Shown: positions 60,802 to 64,000 of the stretch, piece by piece | How the letters are laid out: every line of letters begins with the position of its first letter | Position numbering within the stretch: position 1 is the stretch's first letter | Assembly (NCBI RefSeq): GCF_040645195.1 | Contig: NZ_JBEYXW010000007.1 | Span: 139,599-203,598, forward strand | Direction: 5' to 3' | DNA from: Prauserella_A sp040645195 | GTDB lineage: Bacteria > Actinomycetota > Actinomycetes > Mycobacteriales > Pseudonocardiaceae | DNA: 64,000 nt | Made by a program: the position numbers and the translations under genes | Notes under the pieces: generated by a model | Seen by the model: the letters and a program-made list of their open reading frames with translations, nothing else | What the model was told of the DNA's origin: nothing | Database searches by the model: none

Positions 60802-61821
60802 ATGCCTACGGTTAGTAAGTTTCCAACGATAGATGCCGCTGACCCTGCTGACCCTGCTGAGCCGGATGCGGCAGACGGCCACGAAGCCATCGCTGAAACC
60901 GCAAGCCCCGGCCGGGACGCCGACGCGAGCCCACTCGTGCGCATTCGCTCCCTGCTGCCGGGCCTCGCGCGGGCGGAGCAGCGGGTGGCCAAGGTCGTCC
61001 TGGAGGACCCGTCGGCAGTCGCGCGCCGCAGCATCACCGAGGTGGCGCTGGCGGCCAACACGAGCGAGACAACGGTGACCCGCTTCTGCAAGGCCATCGG
61101 AGTCGGTGGCTACCCGCAGTTGCGTATCGCGCTCGCCGCGGACACGGCCCGCTCGGCCGCCCGCACCACGCGCAACCTCGGCGGCGACATCACGCGGGAC
61201 GACGACCTGTCCGCGGTGGTCAACAAGGTCAGCTTCGCCGACGCGCGTGCCGTGGAGGAGACCGCGGACCAGCTCGACATCGCCGAGCTGGAGCGGGTCA
61301 TCGGCCTCATCGCTGCAGCCGGGCGCGTCGACGTCTACGGCGTCGGGGCGAGCGCGTTCGTCGCCGCCGACCTACAGCAGAAGCTGCACCGCATCGGAAG
61401 GGTCAGCTTCGCCTGGTCGGACACGCACATCATGCTGACGTCGGCGGCCGTGCTGAAGCCGGGGGATGTAGCGGTAGGCGTCTCGCACACCGGTGCGACC
61501 ACCGACACGGTGGAGGCACTGCGGGTGGCGCGCGAGCACGGCGCCACGACGATCGCGGTGACGAACTTCCCCCGCTCGCCGATCAGCGAGGTCGCCGACC
61601 ACCTGCTGACCACGGCCGCGCGGGAGACGACGTTCCGCTCCGGCGCGACGGCGAGCCGGATCGCGCAGCTGATGGTCATCGACTGCCTGTTCATCGGTGT
61701 CGCGCAGCGGCACCTCGACGACGCGGTCAGCGCACTGGACGCGACACGCGATGCGGTTGGCGCACATCGCCTCGGGGTACGGCCTGACGGCAGGCGGCGG
61801 CCCCGGGAAACCGGGAAATGA
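60802..61821 (+). CDS. murR: MurR/RpiR-family transcriptional regulator
   Basis: The 339-residue protein has an N-terminal RpiR helix-turn-helix (ITEVALAANTSETTVTRFCK, after a disordered Asp/Pro-rich leader). A C-terminal SIS sugar-phosphate-binding domain follows (VDVYGVGASAFVAADLQQKL, SHTGATTDTVEALRVAREHG). In this context the ligand is likely MurNAc-6-phosphate, the inducer of MurR in E. coli. ATG 60802 is preferred. A 144-bp gap separates it from the hydrolase gene, so it may have its own promoter. Confidence 0.87.
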   Translation: MPTVSKFPTIDAADPADPAEPDAADGHEAIAETASPGRDADASPLVRIRSLLPGLARAEQRVAKVVLEDPSAVARRSITEVALAANTSETTVTRFCKAIGVGGYPQLRIALAADTARSAARTTRNLGGDITRDDDLSAVVNKVSFADARAVEETADQLDIAELERVIGLIAAAGRVDVYGVGASAFVAADLQQKLHRIGRVSFAWSDTHIMLTSAAVLKPGDVAVGVSHTGATTDTVEALRVAREHGATTIAVTNFPRSPISEVADHLLTTAARETTFRSGATASRIAQLMVIDCLFIGVAQRHLDDAVSALDATRDAVGAHRLGVRPDGRRRPRETGK

Positions 61822-61861
61822 GCGACGCGCCGGCAACGGTCGCGCGCCGTGAGGGGACACG

Positions 61862-62827
61862 GTGAACGCAATGGAGACGATGAGTCCAATGAGGGGAACC
61901 CGGAGGGGAGCCGGCCTGGTGGTGCACGTCGACTCGCCGACCGAGCAGCGCAACCCACGGACAACCGATATCGACCAGCTGTCCACTGTGGGGATTCTCG
62001 CTGCCATCAACACCGAGGACCGCGGCGTACCGCTGGCGGTGCAGGGGGTGCTGCCGCAGCTGGCGGCAGCCGTCGACTACGCGACCGAGGCACTGCGCAG
62101 CGGGCATCGGGTGCACTACGTGGGAGCCGGCACATCGGGCAGGCTCGCCGTGATCGACGCGGCGGAGCTGGTGCCCACATACAACGTGCCGCCCGAATGG
62201 TTCGTCGCCCACCACGCCGGCGGCGAGCAGGCGTTGCGGCATGCGGTCGAGAACGCCGAGGACGACGATGCGACCGGCGCCGCCGAAATGAGCGCGGCGG
62301 TCGACCGGGGAGACTTCGTGCTGGGGCTGACGGCGTCCGGGCGCACGCCGTACGTGCTGGGTGCCTTGCGCGCAGCAAGGCAGCGCGGCGCCCGCACCGG
62401 ACTGGTGTCGGGCAACCCCGAGGCTCCGGCGCCGCCCGGCCTCGACGTGCTGGTTGCCATCGACACAGGGCCGGAGGTCATCGCCGGGTCCACCCGGATG
62501 AAGGCGGGAACCGCGCAGAAGATCGTACTGACCGCCTTCTCGACGGCGACCATGATCAGGCTCGGCAGGACGTACTCGAACCTGATGGTCGGCATGCGCG
62601 CCACCAACGCCAAGCTGCGGGGCCGCACCCTGCGCATCCTCAAGGAGGCGACCGGGCTCGGCGCGCAGGTCTGTGACGACGCGCTGACCAGGGCAGGCGG
62701 CGACCTGAAGATCGCGCTGGTGCACCTGCTCACCGGCGTCGAGGTCGTGGTGGCGACCGAGGCGCTGTCGGCAACCGGCGGTCATGTCCGCGAAGCGCTG
62801 GAGGCCGTTCGTCCCCGCGCTTCGTGA
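61862..62827 (+). CDS. murQ: N-acetylmuramic acid 6-phosphate etherase
   Basis: The 321-residue MurQ cleaves the lactyl ether of MurNAc-6-P to give GlcNAc-6-P. The SIS-domain motif HYVGAGTSGRLAVIDAAEL and the conserved GSTRMKAGTAQKIVL and TYSNLMVGMRATNAKL are present. GAGGGG lies 5 bp before GTG 61862. It follows murR by 40 bp and is convergent with the adenine deaminase gene. No MurNAc kinase or PTS transporter is in the window, so the phosphorylated substrate must be made elsewhere. Confidence 0.94.
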   Translation: MNAMETMSPMRGTRRGAGLVVHVDSPTEQRNPRTTDIDQLSTVGILAAINTEDRGVPLAVQGVLPQLAAAVDYATEALRSGHRVHYVGAGTSGRLAVIDAAELVPTYNVPPEWFVAHHAGGEQALRHAVENAEDDDATGAAEMSAAVDRGDFVLGLTASGRTPYVLGALRAARQRGARTGLVSGNPEAPAPPGLDVLVAIDTGPEVIAGSTRMKAGTAQKIVLTAFSTATMIRLGRTYSNLMVGMRATNAKLRGRTLRILKEATGLGAQVCDDALTRAGGDLKIALVHLLTGVEVVVATEALSATGGHVREALEAVRPRAS

Positions 62828-62833
62828 CGGCCC

Positions 62834-63808
62834 TCAGGCGCCGAGCAACCGCTGCCGTGCGGCGGGGGGCAGGAACGACGCGCGCACGGACGTCTCCGCG
62901 AGCCGGTGCACCTCGGCGGCGCTGAGCCCGAACGTCTCCGCCGTCCGCGCGTAGACCTCGCCGACGTAGCCGCCGAAGTAGGCCGGGTCGTCGGAGTTCA
63001 GCGTGACGGCGAGGCCGGCGTCGAGCATCCTCGGCAGCGGATGCGCGGCGAGATCGGGCACGACGGCGAGCCGGACGTTGGACAACGGGCACACCGTGAG
63101 CGGGATCTGCTCATCGGCAAGCCTTGCGACCAGCTCCGGATCGTCGAGGCAGCGCACGCCGTGGTCGACACGCCGGACGCGGAGCAGGTCGAGCGCCTGC
63201 CGGATGTACTCGGGCGGGCCCTCCTCCCCGGCGTGCGCCACAGCGGGCAGCCCTTCCGCGCGGGCGCGGGCGAACACGTCGACGAAGAGTTCCGGCGGGT
63301 ACCCGACCTCCGCCGAGTCGAGCCCGACGGCGGCGAAGGAACCGGCGAACGGCAGCAGCTCCCCCAGCGTTTCCATTGCCGCGTCGGGACCGAGGTCCCG
63401 CAGGAAGCACGGAATGAGGTAGACGCTCACGTCCCTGGACGCACTCACGGCGGCCTGGAGCCCTTCCAGTACGGCAGCCAGCGGCACGCCACGGCGCCGG
63501 TGCGCCTGCGGGTCGAAGAAGATCTCGGCATGCCGGACCCCGTCGCGTGCCGCCCGCGCCAGGTAGGCGGCCGTGAGGTCGCGGAAGTCCTCGGCAGTGC
63601 GCAACACGTCCGTCAGCGCGTAGTACAGATCCAAAAAGGACTGAAGGTTCCGGTAGTCGTAGCGTGAGCGGAGATCCTCGATGCTCGCGAACGGCAATGT
63701 GATCCCGTTGCGCCGGGCCAGTGTGAACGCCAGCTCCGGTTCGAGGGTGCCCTCGATGTGCAGGTGTAGCTCGGCCTTGGGCAGCGCGGCCAGCTGTGCA
63801 TGATCCAT
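62834..63808 (-). CDS. Adenine deaminase (adenosine deaminase family)
   Basis: The 324-residue metal-dependent amidohydrolase has KAELHLHIEGTLEPEL (the zinc HxH), AHAGEEGPPEYIRQALDLL, RRVDHGVRCL and the catalytic TLNSDDPAYFGGYV. The EGTLEPE motif and GLDSAEVGYPPELF match the adenine-specific branch (bacterial adenine deaminase) rather than adenosine deaminase. It should convert adenine to hypoxanthine, which hpt in this window could salvage. It is downstream of an ABC permease gene in the same direction. Confidence 0.88.
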   Translation of the reverse strand: MDHAQLAALPKAELHLHIEGTLEPELAFTLARRNGITLPFASIEDLRSRYDYRNLQSFLDLYYALTDVLRTAEDFRDLTAAYLARAARDGVRHAEIFFDPQAHRRRGVPLAAVLEGLQAAVSASRDVSVYLIPCFLRDLGPDAAMETLGELLPFAGSFAAVGLDSAEVGYPPELFVDVFARARAEGLPAVAHAGEEGPPEYIRQALDLLRVRRVDHGVRCLDDPELVARLADEQIPLTVCPLSNVRLAVVPDLAAHPLPRMLDAGLAVTLNSDDPAYFGGYVGEVYARTAETFGLSAAEVHRLAETSVRASFLPPAARQRLLGA

Positions 63809-63825
63809 GAGGAGTCCTTTGTGGT

Positions 63826-64000
63826 CTATCCGGCGGGATTCCAGCGGCGCAGTAGTGCATTCTCAGCGAACTGCACGGCGGCGTAGGCAAGGACGGAGAC
63901 GATCGCCACCACCGCCGCTATGGTCCACATCATCTGGTAGTCGAGGTAGCCGCGGGACTCGCCGAGCACGCCGCCGAGCCCGGTGCCGGTGATCAGCTGT
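63826..64000 (-). CDS. ABC transporter permease, C-terminus only (cut by window edge)
   Basis: About 58 residues are visible: GLGGVLGESRGYLDYQ, then a membrane helix (MMWTIAAVVAIVSVLAYAAV) and a basic end (LLRRWNPAG). This is the usual C-terminus of NitT/TauT/ThiX-type permeases. The gene runs out of the window. Its gap to the adenine deaminase gene is only 17 bp, so co-transcription and a purine or precursor uptake role are possible but unproven. Confidence 0.75.
   Translation of the reverse strand, partial: QLITGTGLGGVLGESRGYLDYQMMWTIAAVVAIVSVLAYAAVQFAENALLRRWNPAG

Overview
This window is high-GC actinobacterial DNA, most likely from the Pseudonocardiaceae (Amycolatopsis/Prauserella/Saccharomonospora type). 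The evidence is an Lsr2 xenogeneic silencer, ESX-type PE/PPE/EspG genes, DUF3558 and DUF6779 proteins, frequent GTG/TTG starts and blocks of gene order known from the mycobacterial Rv3596c-Rv3661 region. I see no insertion sequence, prophage, integrase or CRISPR array, so this reads as core chromosome with a few accessory insertions.

Region 1 (1-7.9 kb): clpC (cut by the left edge), an iron-box-controlled FhuF-like reductase, a frameshifted TIGR03086 gene, an AraC regulator, lsr2, lysS, and the CoA-precursor genes coaX and panD. Region 2 (7.9-19.8 kb): panC, a DUF2520 dehydrogenase-like gene, a PrsW-like protease, DUF6779 and DUF3180 membrane proteins, a self-regulated MerR gene, then the folate operon ftsH-folE-folP-folB-folK, whose genes overlap. 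FolE carries an intein inserted directly before its catalytic zinc cysteine. Region 3 (20-24 kb): two EspG chaperones with a PPE-like and a PE-like type VII substrate, then hpt, tilS, a DUF2342 metalloprotease, dacB and, divergently, ppa.

Region 4 (28.5-45.6 kb): a two-hairpin terminator between ppa and glyA; glyA behind a ZTP (pfl) riboswitch; a small less GC-rich cluster (helical protein, DUF3558 lipoprotein, short ORF); gamma-carbonic anhydrase; a VOC protein; tRNA-Thr(CGT); an exported protein with a sortase-like tail; holB; an MFS-thymidylate kinase fusion with a ruined P-loop; topA; a secreted trypsin-like protease with a 21-bp repeat tail; a lipoprotein; and the proton-pumping pyrophosphatase hppA.

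Region 5 (45.8-55.8 kb): the conserved helicase/secretion neighbourhood: DEAH helicase, PrimPol-like protein, and a Tad/Flp-pilus operon ending at a CpaE-like gene (ssd). ssd is flanked by two near-identical 33-bp elements, each holding two perfect actinobacterial DnaA boxes. A 6C small RNA lies between ssd and a HAD-IB phosphatase gene, and a probable Ms1-type (6S-like) RNA lies just after the HAD gene, as in M. tuberculosis.

Region 6 (55.8-64 kb): a cell-wall recycling cluster (GH3 NagZ, NamZ exo-muramidase, beta-lactamase-fold hydrolase, MurR, MurQ) that parallels the B. subtilis MurNAc operon but lacks a transporter or kinase gene here. It is followed by an adenine deaminase and the end of an ABC permease gene. 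The strongest leads are the FolE intein, the DnaA-box pairs around ssd, the Ms1-like RNA and its palindromic promoter, and the pseudokinase fusion.
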